Positions 14,835 to 22,778 of a DNA stretch of 24,755 nt are shown piece by piece (within the stretch, counting starts at the first letter, position 1; every line of letters begins with the position of its first letter). The stretch is from Actinomycetes bacterium (GTDB taxonomy: Bacteria > Actinomycetota > Acidimicrobiia > Acidimicrobiales > SZUA-35). Made by a program: the position numbers and the translations under genes. The stretch is from contig JAAETV010000769.1 of NCBI GenBank assembly GCA_024227975.1, positions 1-24,755 of the forward strand, given 5' to 3'. The notes beneath the pieces were generated by a model. It saw nothing but the letters and a program-made list of their open reading frames with translations, did not search any database and was not told the DNA's origin.

Positions 14835-16301
14835 ATGCGCCAACTGAGCGGTATCGACGCCAGCTTCCTGTCATGGGAAGGGCCAACCACCGTCGGTCAT
14901 GTCACCAGCGTGATCATCATCGACCCATCGACCTCACCCGAACCGTGGACCTTCGAGCGGTACCGCCGCCATCTCCTGTCCCGCCTCGATCGACTCGGCC
15001 CCCTGACCCAGAAGCTGGTCGAGGTCCCATTCGGCCTCGACCGACCCTACTGGGTACCAGACCCTGACTTCGATCTGGACTACCACCTCCGCTATGTGGC
15101 CGTGCCCGGCGGAGGGTCACGAGAACACTTCGCCGATCTGGTCGCCCGCATCCATGAGCGACCGCTGGATCGCCGACGGCCCCTCTGGGAGTGCTATGTC
15201 GTCGACGGGGTCGACGGCGACCGCAAGGCCATCATTTCCAAGATCCACCACGCCGCCATCGATGGCTTGTCAGGCCAGGAGATCCTGGCCGTTCTGGTCG
15301 ATCTCGACCCCACCACCCCGGTACCGGACACTCCACCGGTCAATCAGCCCGCCGACACCTCGGCGGCTGGAACCGAATCAGTCGAGGTCGGGGATCTGCT
15401 GGCCAAGGCTGCGGTCTCTCTGTTCAGCTCTCCGGCCCGGCTCCTGCGAGCCGGGGTCACGGTGGGACGGGCCCTTCCCGTGTTGGGAGTGGCCCTCGGC
15501 CGCAATGCCCCCATCGCCAGGGGTGACGAAACGACCCAGGAACTGCTGCGCCGCTTCGGGGGTGCCCCCCGGACCCCATTCAACGCCAGCATCGGCCCCC
15601 ACCGCCGCTGGTCGTTCGTCTCAGTCGCACTCGACGATGTGAAAGCCATCAAGAACATGGCCGGGGCCACGGTCAACGACGTGTTGTTGGCCATCGTCGG
15701 CGGGGTGCTGAGAAGCTGGCTCCATGATCGTCAGGAGCTGCCCGACCGACCTCTGGCCGCCATGGTGCCGCTCTCGGTCCGCCAGCCGGAAGACGTCGAC
15801 GCCATCGGCAACTTCATATCGTCGACGGTTGCGACCCTGGCCACCCACCTCGATGAACCAGCGGAGCGTCTTGCAACCATCAAGGCCGGGATGGATGCGG
15901 CCAAGGCCCAACACGAAGCCCTGCCGGCCGAGATCCTGACCGACATCACCCAGATGGCACCCCCTGCCGTGGCCGCCCTCGCCGCCAGGTTGGTGGCATC
16001 GACCAAGCTGGCCGATCGGGTGACCCTCCCGTTCAACCTGGTCGTTTCCAACGTTCCGGGACCCCCCATCCCCATCTATCTGGCTGGGGCCCTCATCGTC
16101 GGTCACTTCCCGGTGTCGGCCATCGTCGACGGGGTCGGGTTGAACGTCACCGTCATGTCGATCAACGGCAAACTCGACTTCGGGTTCGTCTCGGACCGGG
16201 AACTGATCGATGATCTGTGGGCTCTTGCCGACCGGGTACCGGCCGCGGTTGTGGAATTGGCCAATGCCGTCGGGGCCGACATCTCCATCACCGACGTCTA
16301 G
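14835..16301 (+). CDS. wax ester synthase / diacylglycerol O-acyltransferase (WS/DGAT)
   Basis: This enzyme transfers an acyl group from acyl-CoA to a fatty alcohol or diacylglycerol, making storage wax esters or triacylglycerol. It acts at the membrane face. The 488-aa length fits the family. The N-terminal half has P-L-D-R-x-R-P-L-W-E (110-119) and the catalytic H-H-A-A-I-D-G (138-144). The C-terminal half has N-D at 281-282, P-L-S-V-R (312-316) and N-V-P-G-P (406-410), all hallmark WS/DGAT blocks. ATG 14835 gives the usual M-x-x-L-S-G-I-D-A-S-F beginning. It is divergent from the Rpf-like gene and convergent with the nucleoside hydrolase. Lipid storage would link functionally with the TesB and acyl-CoA dehydrogenase genes here, but they are not in one operon. 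Confidence 0.96.
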   Translation: MRQLSGIDASFLSWEGPTTVGHVTSVIIIDPSTSPEPWTFERYRRHLLSRLDRLGPLTQKLVEVPFGLDRPYWVPDPDFDLDYHLRYVAVPGGGSREHFADLVARIHERPLDRRRPLWECYVVDGVDGDRKAIISKIHHAAIDGLSGQEILAVLVDLDPTTPVPDTPPVNQPADTSAAGTESVEVGDLLAKAAVSLFSSPARLLRAGVTVGRALPVLGVALGRNAPIARGDETTQELLRRFGGAPRTPFNASIGPHRRWSFVSVALDDVKAIKNMAGATVNDVLLAIVGGVLRSWLHDRQELPDRPLAAMVPLSVRQPEDVDAIGNFISSTVATLATHLDEPAERLATIKAGMDAAKAQHEALPAEILTDITQMAPPAVAALAARLVASTKLADRVTLPFNLVVSNVPGPPIPIYLAGALIVGHFPVSAIVDGVGLNVTVMSINGKLDFGFVSDRELIDDLWALADRVPAAVVELANAVGADISITDV

Positions 16302-16363
16302 GGACCTGAACGGGGATAAATCCAGGGCCATCAGAGACTGGAGCCATAGTGGATCGCACTGGC

Positions 16364-17290
16364 TCAGCCAGCTGAGTCCCCGCCGAGCAAGGTGGCCATG
16401 ATCTCGTCGCGTACCGCCCGAGGGTCGACGGCGACCGCCACATCGACGTTGGCCTCCCCTGGCTGATCTACGGCTGCACCGGAGTCTTCAATGGTGACCC
16501 GTCTCGGTTCGAACGAACACAATTGTGGTCTGACCAGGACCGCAGCCGTGAGGGGGTCGTGGAGAGCGACCCTGGGATCGGACCGTTCGAACTCAACCCG
16601 TTGGAGGTCGAGCCAGCCCTGACACAGCACCGCGAGGGCGCCACTCAGGTCATCACCGGCGGCGGCCAGCTTGTCGATATCTCCATCGGCCAGGCGGGTC
16701 TGGAACGTTATCTCAGCTGGTAGCACCAGGGGCCTGACCGGGGCTCCCACCGCGGCGTCGAGCACGAGACGAGCAGCATCGGGATCGCTGAACCAGTTCC
16801 ACTCTCCAACTTCTCCCACCACGTACTCGATCGCGACGTCGCTGAACTTGCCACCCATGAGGGCCAGCGGGGGGAGCTCGGCCCCCATCTGAACCATGAC
16901 TCCCAGGTTGGTCAGGGGTCCGATGGCCAGCACCACATCAGGCTCAGCCTCGGCCATAGCGGCGATGATGGCCCCGATGCGAGCCTCTGCCCCCTCCTCC
17001 TCAGCCAGGCGCAGGACAGGGTCGGGATCGTCGAGCAGCCCTACTCCCTCGTTGCCGAACATGATGCCCCGACGACGGGCGGTGAGAGGGACCCCCATCC
17101 CGTCGAGCACCGGTACCTTCTCCGCCCCAGCTCGTTCCAGCAGGGCCGAAGCGATCCGGCTCCGGAGGGCGACATCGCCGAACACTGTCGAGATCCCGAC
17201 CAGCTCGAAGCCAGGATGTCCCAAGATGTAGGCCAGGGTGAGTGCGTCGTCGACGTCAGAGCCGATGTCGGTATCGATCCAGATCCGCAT
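16364..17290 (-). CDS. inosine-uridine preferring nucleoside hydrolase family protein
   Basis: A calcium-dependent N-ribohydrolase of 308 aa that cleaves nucleosides into ribose and base for salvage. The signature starts at once: M-R-I-W-I-D-T-D-I-G-S-D-V-D-D, with Asp6, Asp8, Asp12, Asp14 and Asp15. G-P-L-T-N (124-128) and E-W-N-W-F-S-D-P-x-A-A (163-172) follow. A-L-H-D-P (242-246) supplies the His and the last metal-binding Asp. ATG 17290 is chosen because the metal motif must lie at the N-terminus; the open frame continues upstream only as an antisense shadow of the sulfatase. It converges with WS/DGAT and is divergent, 72 nt apart, from the sulfatase, so the two may share regulation. Base specificity is not readable. 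Confidence 0.93.
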   Translation of the reverse strand: MRIWIDTDIGSDVDDALTLAYILGHPGFELVGISTVFGDVALRSRIASALLERAGAEKVPVLDGMGVPLTARRRGIMFGNEGVGLLDDPDPVLRLAEEEGAEARIGAIIAAMAEAEPDVVLAIGPLTNLGVMVQMGAELPPLALMGGKFSDVAIEYVVGEVGEWNWFSDPDAARLVLDAAVGAPVRPLVLPAEITFQTRLADGDIDKLAAAGDDLSGALAVLCQGWLDLQRVEFERSDPRVALHDPLTAAVLVRPQLCSFEPRRVTIEDSGAAVDQPGEANVDVAVAVDPRAVRDEIMATLLGGDSAG

Positions 17291-17362
17291 CAGCGAATGG
17301 TAGTGGGCCCAACCTGACAGCTCGAAGCTGAGCGGCGCACCCGCTCCGACTAGGTTCCACCC

Positions 17363-18823
17363 ATGGATGTCCTCGATCAAGCCCCTCGACCGAACGTGGT
17401 CGTCCTGTTCCCCGATCAGCTCCGGGCTTCGTCGCTGCCCATCTACGGGGAGCACCACATCGAGACCCCGAACATCGATCGTCTGGCCTCGGAGGGAGTC
17501 CGGCTGACCAATGCCATCTCCAATTGCCCGGTCTGCACTCCGGCCCGGGCCATGCTGGTGACCGGCCGCCATCCTCAAACCACAGGCCACCTCATCAACA
17601 CCACCCGAACCCGTCACTCGGAGATCTCGATTGCCGACACCTTCGCCCGGCAGGGGTACCGCACCGGCTGGGTCGGCAAGTGGCATCTCCATACCGGTCT
17701 GTGGCCCGCCATCGATCGTATGCCCCAACAACCCGATTGGGTTCCGGAGGGTCGGGATCGGCTCGGATTCGACTATTGGCGCGCCTACAACCAGCACATG
17801 GTCTACTTCGACGGGTTCGTCCAGGTCGGTGACTGGAACTACGAACGCTGGGATGGCTATGAGACCGACGGCCTACTCCGCTATGCCTTCGAGTTCATGG
17901 ACGGGGCCGCCGATGACGGAGCCGAGCTAGACGGTGGTGGCGGCGGCGCGGATGATCCGTTCCTGCTCTTCCTAGCCCCCCATCCCCCTCACTACACCCC
18001 TTTCGAGTTCGCTCCTGCCGACTGTTATGAAGGCCTCCCCGAGGTCTTCGATCTCCCCGCCACCATCGACGGCAGGTGGTACGAGGAGAGCCAGGAGATG
18101 TATCGCCACTATATGGCCATGATCCGGGCCATCGACCAGATGGTGGGTCGGGTGATGCGCTTCCTCGACGATCGTGGCCTGGCCGAGAACACCATCGTCG
18201 TCTTCGCTTCCGATCACGGCACCCAGGGCGGAGATCAGGGGGTCCACCCATGGCAGAAGAAGCATCCCTACGAGTCTTCGATCAGGATCCCGGGCATCTT
18301 CCGCTACCCGGGTGTGTTGGAAGCGGGCACCGTCAGTGACGGCCTGTTCGCCATGCCTGACTTCTTCCCGACCCTGTGCGGGTTGGCCGGGATCACGGTG
18401 CCTCGCTCGGTCGAAGGTATGGACCTCTCAGCCGAGCTGCGGGACCAGTCGGCGGCCGAGCAGGAGGCAGTGCTGCTAATGAACTTCTCCAACTATTACG
18501 ACTGGTTCGAAGACGGGGCTGAATGGAGGGGCGTCCGTACGACCGACACCACCTATTGCCGCTGGCTTGATGGGCGGACGGAGCTGTTCGATCTCGTCAA
18601 CGACCCCCTCCAGCTCACCAACCTGGCCGCCGATCCGGGCTACCGCACCCAGGTTGCCGACAGTGAGGAGATGCTGCGTGCCCTCCAAGCAGTACGGGGC
18701 GATGAGCTAGTGGCCTGCAGCGACTGGAAGCACTGGCTCGACGAGCAACGCCGTGTCGTCCGCAACGCATATGGTCCCCTGAGCCATCCAGAGTCGATCC
18801 CCGACTGGTCACTGCTCAGCTAG
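17363..18823 (+). CDS. type I (formylglycine) sulfatase
   Basis: A sulfatase of 486 aa in the alkaline-phosphatase superfamily, hydrolysing organic sulfate esters. The activation signature is C-T-P-A-R (Cys58-Arg62), where Cys is expected to become formylglycine, followed by M-L-V-T-G-R-x-P-x-x-T-G. Metal and sulfate-binding residues include Asp18 in P-D-Q, G-K-W-H (105-108), S-D-H-G (283-286) and a Lys-His near 300-301. There is no signal peptide, so it is probably cytoplasmic. The fold's C-terminal subdomain, with Y-C-R-W...E-L-F-D-L, is complete. Oddly, a Gly/Asp-rich insert (about 180-198) separates two core strands. ATG 17363 is 72 nt from the divergent nucleoside hydrolase. The maturation enzyme is not in the window. 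Confidence 0.93.
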   Translation: MDVLDQAPRPNVVVLFPDQLRASSLPIYGEHHIETPNIDRLASEGVRLTNAISNCPVCTPARAMLVTGRHPQTTGHLINTTRTRHSEISIADTFARQGYRTGWVGKWHLHTGLWPAIDRMPQQPDWVPEGRDRLGFDYWRAYNQHMVYFDGFVQVGDWNYERWDGYETDGLLRYAFEFMDGAADDGAELDGGGGGADDPFLLFLAPHPPHYTPFEFAPADCYEGLPEVFDLPATIDGRWYEESQEMYRHYMAMIRAIDQMVGRVMRFLDDRGLAENTIVVFASDHGTQGGDQGVHPWQKKHPYESSIRIPGIFRYPGVLEAGTVSDGLFAMPDFFPTLCGLAGITVPRSVEGMDLSAELRDQSAAEQEAVLLMNFSNYYDWFEDGAEWRGVRTTDTTYCRWLDGRTELFDLVNDPLQLTNLAADPGYRTQVADSEEMLRALQAVRGDELVACSDWKHWLDEQRRVVRNAYGPLSHPESIPDWSLLS

Positions 18824-18878
18824 ATTCTTGGGGCCTGCAATTCATGATCTTGTGACGAGTCTTGCCGCCCCGAGAATC
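18823..18878. terminator. long inverted repeat at the sulfatase stop
   Basis: GATTCTTGGGG (18823-18833), beginning on the last base of the stop codon, pairs with CCCCGAGAATC (18868-18878) through 11 positions including one T-G wobble, around a 34-nt loop. A smaller GTGCC/GGCAC hairpin follows at about 18884-18898. There is no T-run. It may be a 3-prime stabilising or terminating structure. The rest of the 178-nt gap up to the DUF302 gene shows nothing else. Confidence 0.4.
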
Positions 18879-19001
18879 CTGAGGTGCCAGGAGGGCACAC
18901 CCAGGGTTCCGTCGACACCGCCGAGGCCTGAGCCGGGCGCTACCCGATCGCACCGGCAACGGACTAGGTTTGGGCCGTAGCCGGCAAGCGAGGAGCACCC
19001 C

Positions 19002-19409
19002 ATGATCCATGAGAATACTGTCGTCCTTCCAGAGCCATTCGACGATGCTCTTGCTCTGGTCAAGGAGGCGTTCGCCGCCCAGGGATTCGGGACACTGACC
19101 GAGATCGATGTCAAGGCCACCTTGAAGCAGAAGATCGACAAGGACATGGACCGATACGTGATCGTCGGGGCCTGCAATCCCAGGCTGGCCAGTCAGGCCA
19201 TCGACACCATGCCCCAGATCGGGGCGCTGCTCCCCTGCAATGTCGTGGTCCGCCAGACGACGGAAGGGGTGATGGTCGAGGCCATGGATCCTGCTCTGAT
19301 GGCCAAAGTCACCGACAACCCGGCCCTGATCCCGATTGCGGACGAGGCCGCTCAGCTGGTCGGGAACGCCCTCCACCAGCTCCAGCTATCGACTTCGACC
19401 GTTTCCTAG
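19002..19409 (+). CDS. DUF302 domain protein
   Basis: A small 135-aa soluble protein matching the DUF302 family. It has an N-terminal strand with F-D-D-A-L-A-L-V-K-E-A-F-A-A-Q-G-F-G, then L-T-E-I-D-V-K-A-T-L-K-Q-K, then Y-V-I-V-G-A-C-N-P-R-L-A-S-Q-A and L-L-P-C-N-V-V-V-R, then V-E-A-M-D-P. That order is diagnostic. The family's biochemical role is poorly defined. The two conserved Cys, at residues 58 and 79, could bind metal or serve redox functions, which is inference. ATG 19002 has an ideal GAGGAG 6 nt upstream. It converges with the MFS transporter gene with only 3 nt between the two stop codons, so transcription of each must interfere with or terminate inside the other. Confidence 0.92.
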   Translation: MIHENTVVLPEPFDDALALVKEAFAAQGFGTLTEIDVKATLKQKIDKDMDRYVIVGACNPRLASQAIDTMPQIGALLPCNVVVRQTTEGVMVEAMDPALMAKVTDNPALIPIADEAAQLVGNALHQLQLSTSTVS

Positions 19410-19412
19410 GCG

Positions 19413-20654
19413 CTAGCCCCTCTCACGCCTCACTGGCTCCGGGTCGAGTCCACCGGCGTCGTTGGCTTGGATCGAGGCCAGAATCACCATCGTGACCACC
19501 CCGAGGATCACCGCGATGACCAAAGGCCAGCGGTAGGAGCCGGTGCTGTCGATTATCCGACCGGCGGTTGGAGGACCGATGAGGCCGCCGAGGCCCTGGG
19601 TCGTGTACAACAATCCCATCAGCGAGCCGAGCCCGACCACCCCGAACCGATCAGCCAGCACCAGGGGGCTGACGGCTACGAAGCTCCCGTACCCGGTGCC
19701 CAGGACCAGTACGAACACGACGAGCAGGGCATAGGACGATCCGGCCAAGAGCCACACCACATAGGCCACGGGGAACAACACCAGGCTCAGGCGATACAAG
19801 CGGAAGGCGCCGAAGCGGCTGGTCAGCGAGCCGAGGACGATCCGAGACACCACGCTCGACCCGCCGAGCAGGCCGACCAACCAAGCCGCGCTCGAGGCCG
19901 AGATCCCCTGGTCGCGGGCATAGGGGACAACAAAGACGAACGGTACGAACAGGGCCAGACCTGAGCAGAGGGCGGCCAGCCAAAGGCGGCGGAACACCGA
20001 GGATCGGGCCGCCTCACCGAACCGGGAAGGTGCAACCCCCGCCACCCCGGGGGCGCGGGCCACCATGGCCGTACACAACACCAGGATGATGGCACCGACG
20101 ACGGCGATGATCCGGAAGGTCGTCCTCCAGTCATAGCGATCGAGGAGCCAGGCTGTCAGCGGGTTCATGGTCAAGGTGCCGACCCCGATGCCGGCCACCG
20201 CCACTCCAACCGCGGCTGCCCGCTGCCGCTCGAACCAGCCACTGACATTGGCCACCATCGGGATGTAGGCGCAAGCCGCGGCCGTACCCGCTCCGGCGCC
20301 ATAAGTCAGATAGCCAACCGTGATGGAGTTGACGGTACTGGTGAGCAATAGGCCCCCAGCGAAGAACAAGGCGCCGGTGGCCATGATGGGGCGTGGCCCA
20401 TAGCGGTCGACCAACCGGCCAGTGATCAGGCTGAGCCAGAAGAAGGCAGCCGTCGTCACCCCGAACACGGTGGCGGTCTCACCCTTGGATGTACCGAAGT
20501 CGGCCGCCATCGACTCGAAGAACGAGCCGAAACTATACACGGTACCCAGGGTTACAGCTGAGGCCAGGAAGGTGGCGGCGACCACCAGCCAGGCCCGCCC
20601 AGAGTCCAGCACAGGATCAGCCCCTGTTGCTTCCGGCGTAGGCCAACGTGTCAC
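19413..20654 (-). CDS. MFS transporter (monocarboxylate/oxalate-formate antiporter-like)
   Basis: A 413-aa integral membrane transporter with about 12 hydrophobic segments and a short basic tail. Diagnostic features are G-R-L-V-D-R-Y-G-P-R-P after helix 2 (the MFS loop motif), Y-G-A-G-A-G-x-A-A-A-C-A-Y-I-P in helix 4, and W-F-E-R-Q-R-A-A-A-V-G-V-A-x-A-G in the following loop. The W-F..R-R/Q-x-x-A-x-G-x-x-x-A-G pattern is typical of monocarboxylate and oxalate/formate-type carriers. The substrate is unknown. The start is GTG 20654, without a strong ribosome site. It is divergent from the PP2C gene across 280 nt and converges with DUF302. The tail ends in R-R-E-R-G. Confidence 0.92.
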   Translation of the reverse strand: MTRWPTPEATGADPVLDSGRAWLVVAATFLASAVTLGTVYSFGSFFESMAADFGTSKGETATVFGVTTAAFFWLSLITGRLVDRYGPRPIMATGALFFAGGLLLTSTVNSITVGYLTYGAGAGTAAACAYIPMVANVSGWFERQRAAAVGVAVAGIGVGTLTMNPLTAWLLDRYDWRTTFRIIAVVGAIILVLCTAMVARAPGVAGVAPSRFGEAARSSVFRRLWLAALCSGLALFVPFVFVVPYARDQGISASSAAWLVGLLGGSSVVSRIVLGSLTSRFGAFRLYRLSLVLFPVAYVVWLLAGSSYALLVVFVLVLGTGYGSFVAVSPLVLADRFGVVGLGSLMGLLYTTQGLGGLIGPPTAGRIIDSTGSYRWPLVIAVILGVVTMVILASIQANDAGGLDPEPVRRERG

Positions 20655-20934
20655 CAGCCAGGTTGGTCATATCAATGAGACCGGCACTGGTTGATGGCCC
20701 GACACCAGTGGCGCTGCAACCACCAAGGACCGCTCGGTAGCCAGATACTAGAAGTTCTTGATGCATGTTCCTTCGACGCTTCGTTGGTCGATTTCAAGAA
20801 CCGAATATACGTATGTGATGCAGGTGGGGGCAAACGTCGCCGACCGACGACAAGTCAGCAGTAGCCAAGGCATATCTAGGAAGTAGCTTCCGGCCGTGGT
20901 CGTGTCTCAGCTCAGATCCCGTTAGGAAGAAAGG
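20655..20934. other. divergent regulatory region MFS / PP2C with inverted repeats
   Basis: This 280-nt region shows a perfect 8-bp inverted repeat, GTTCTTGA (20754-20761) and TCAAGAAC (20794-20801), 32 nt apart. It also contains an ATACGTAT palindrome at 20807-20814 within an A/T-richer stretch that stands out from the GC-rich surroundings. This is the likely promoter/operator zone for one or both flanking genes. No coding frame is convincing. Confidence 0.4.
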
Positions 20935-21723
20935 GTGACGGACGCACCCTTCTCGAAGTCATGGTTGCTGGGCGACCTCCAGCTCATCTGGTCGGCCTCA
21001 TCGATCGTTGGCAAGGTCCGTCAACTCAACGAGGATTCCTGGCTCGATGAGCCCGGGTTGTTCATCGTCGCCGACGGGATGGGTGGCCATGAAGCAGGTG
21101 AGGTGGCGAGCCGGATCACCATTGATGTCTGGCGGGAACATCTCGGGGACCTCCCCCTCGACATCCAGCAGGTCGAGCAGCTCGCCATCGAGGCCAACTC
21201 TCGAGTTCGGGCCTATGGCCGGGCCGAAGGGAGCAGTGGGATGGGGACCACGCTCGTCGGCCTGGTGCTGATCGACAATGGGGGCCACAATGCATTGAGC
21301 ATCGTCAACGTCGGCGATTCTCGCTGCTACGCATTCGACCCCGAGATCGGGCTGACCCTGGTCACCCGCGACCACTCGGTGGTGCAGGAGCTGGTCGAGG
21401 CCGGTGCGCTCACTCTTTCGGAGGCCGCCGTCCATCCTGATCGGAATCTGATCACCCGTGCCATCGGTGTCGACGACTCGGTTGTCCCCGACCTCGTCGT
21501 CATCCCCCGATCCCAGACAGAGATGCACACCCAGCGATTCCTGCTGTGCTCAGACGGTGTCTCTGGTGAGCTCACCGACGAGACCATGGCCTACTACCTG
21601 GCCGCCAATCCCGATCCCGCCGTTGCGGTGCAAGCCCTGCTCGATGGGGTGATGGAAACCGATGCAGCAGACAACGCCACGGCCATCGTCGTCGACACGA
21701 CCTGGGTCTCAGAACCGGCCTGA
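20935..21723 (+). CDS. PP2C-family Ser/Thr protein phosphatase (Stp/PrpC-like)
   Basis: A soluble Mn/Mg-dependent phosphatase of 262 aa that reverses bacterial Ser/Thr kinase signalling. Metal and phosphate-binding motifs are complete: R-Q-L-N-E-D (29-34), V-A-D-G-M-G-G-H-E-A-G (45-55), G-M-G-T-T (102-106), N-V-G-D-S-R (125-130), L-C-S-D-G-V (204-209) and D-N-A-T (246-249). The flap segment V-V-Q-E-L-V-E-A-G-A-L-T-x-x-E-A (149-164) is typical of prokaryotic PrpC/Stp enzymes. There is no membrane segment or FHA domain. GTG 20935 lies 5 nt after AGGAAG. No Ser/Thr kinase is adjacent, whereas in many actinobacteria the phosphatase sits with a pkn/PBP cluster. Here the nearest PBP is 12 kb away. 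Confidence 0.95.
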   Translation: MTDAPFSKSWLLGDLQLIWSASSIVGKVRQLNEDSWLDEPGLFIVADGMGGHEAGEVASRITIDVWREHLGDLPLDIQQVEQLAIEANSRVRAYGRAEGSSGMGTTLVGLVLIDNGGHNALSIVNVGDSRCYAFDPEIGLTLVTRDHSVVQELVEAGALTLSEAAVHPDRNLITRAIGVDDSVVPDLVVIPRSQTEMHTQRFLLCSDGVSGELTDETMAYYLAANPDPAVAVQALLDGVMETDAADNATAIVVDTTWVSEPA

Positions 21724-21780
21724 GGTTTGGGGTCCAGCCGGCCTCGCCAAAGGTCGGGTGGCACAACTAGCGTCTGACGG

Positions 21781-22665
21781 ATGCCTACTGCTTCGTCCAA
21801 CGGAATCGAGCTCTACTACGAGACCAATGGGAGCCCGGATGACCCGGCGTTACTGCTAGTCAATGGTTACTCCTCTCAGCTCCTCCAGTGGGGTGAGGAG
21901 TTCCGCCAGGGGCTAGCGGACAATGGTCGATACGTCATCTGTTTCGACAATCGTGATGTCGGTCTCTCGACCCACCTCGACGGGGTAGAGGTCGATATCG
22001 ATGCCGTGATGAGCGCGACCGCCGGCTCGGGTGACCTACCCGAGGTCCCCTACACCCTGTCGAGCTTCGGCGACGATGCCGTCGGCCTCCTCGATCATCT
22101 CGGCATCGATGCGGCCCATATCGCAGGCTCGTCGATGGGCGGGATGATCGTCCAGCAGATGGCGATCGATCACCCCGATCGGGTGTTGACCATGACCTCG
22201 ATCATGTCGACAACGAGTGAGCCTGGCTACTTCGAGTCGACGCCCGAGGCCATGGAGGCCCTGACCGGCGAACGGCCGACCGAGCGGGATGCCTACATCA
22301 CCGATGCCGTCGAGCGAGCTGCCGTGTTCTCCAGCAGCCGGTACTACGACCGGACCGAAGCAGCAGCCAAGACAGCGGCAGCCTACGACCGAGCCTTCTA
22401 TCCCGAGGGAATGATCCGCCAGATGGCTGCGGTGCGAGGATCGGCCGATCGCAGCGAGGGGCTGGGCAAACTCAACATCCCAACCCTGGTCATCCATGGA
22501 CGCGACGACTCGCTCATCATGCCCCAGGGCGGCGAGCGCACAGCCGAACTGATCCCCGGGGCGAACCTGATGATGCTCCACGACATGGGCCACGACCTTC
22601 CCAGTCCCCTGTGGCCCCTCATCATCGACTCCATCATCAGCCACACCAGTCACGCCATCGGCTGA
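21781..22665 (+). CDS. alpha/beta hydrolase
   Basis: A 294-aa alpha/beta-hydrolase-fold enzyme. The triad is visible: Ser118 in G-S-S-M-G-G, Asp243 in H-G-R-D-D, and His271 in G-H-D. The D-N-R-D-V-G-L-S-T (56-64) and oxyanion V-N-G-Y (27-30) segments are typical of the esterase/epoxide-hydrolase-like branch often annotated as TAP-domain or aclacinomycin-methylesterase-like. The cap between about 140 and 225 is helical. ATG 21781 has no strong ribosome site. It follows the PP2C gene by 57 nt and may be co-transcribed. Tandem hairpins after its stop could end the unit. The substrate is unknown. Confidence 0.92.
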   Translation: MPTASSNGIELYYETNGSPDDPALLLVNGYSSQLLQWGEEFRQGLADNGRYVICFDNRDVGLSTHLDGVEVDIDAVMSATAGSGDLPEVPYTLSSFGDDAVGLLDHLGIDAAHIAGSSMGGMIVQQMAIDHPDRVLTMTSIMSTTSEPGYFESTPEAMEALTGERPTERDAYITDAVERAAVFSSSRYYDRTEAAAKTAAAYDRAFYPEGMIRQMAAVRGSADRSEGLGKLNIPTLVIHGRDDSLIMPQGGERTAELIPGANLMMLHDMGHDLPSPLWPLIIDSIISHTSHAIG

Positions 22666-22673
22666 GCAAGCGA

Positions 22674-22711
22674 ACCGGGCCATACCCGGTCGAACTGGCA
22701 GTCGTCTGCCA
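22674..22711 (+). terminator. two tandem hairpins after the alpha/beta hydrolase
   Basis: ACCGGG-CCATA-CCCGGT (22674-22690) and TGGCAG-TCGT-CTGCCA (22696-22711) are perfect 6-bp stems with short loops, 5 nt apart. They lie just downstream of the hydrolase stop. There is no T-run, so termination or 3-prime protection is inferred from position. Confidence 0.45.
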
Positions 22712-22751
22712 CCATTGGGAGGAGAACCGAGGATCACAACCGAGCGCACTA

Positions 22752-22778
22752 ATGACGAACCGAGGTAGCCACCGATGA
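22752..22778 (+). other. possible 8-codon upstream ORF overlapping the next start
   Basis: ATG at 22752 opens an 8-codon frame (M-T-N-R-G-S-H-R) whose TGA stop shares ATGA with the ATG of the flavodoxin-fold gene. The overlap geometry suits translational coupling. Its own ribosome site is weak, and the GAGG used by the downstream gene lies inside it, so it may be chance. Confidence 0.2.

Noticed and set aside
17291..17797. 169-residue N-terminal extension of the nucleoside hydrolase
   Set aside because: The metal-binding D-T-D motif must be at the N-terminus, and the extension is antisense to the conserved start of the sulfatase, including its C-T-P-A-R site.
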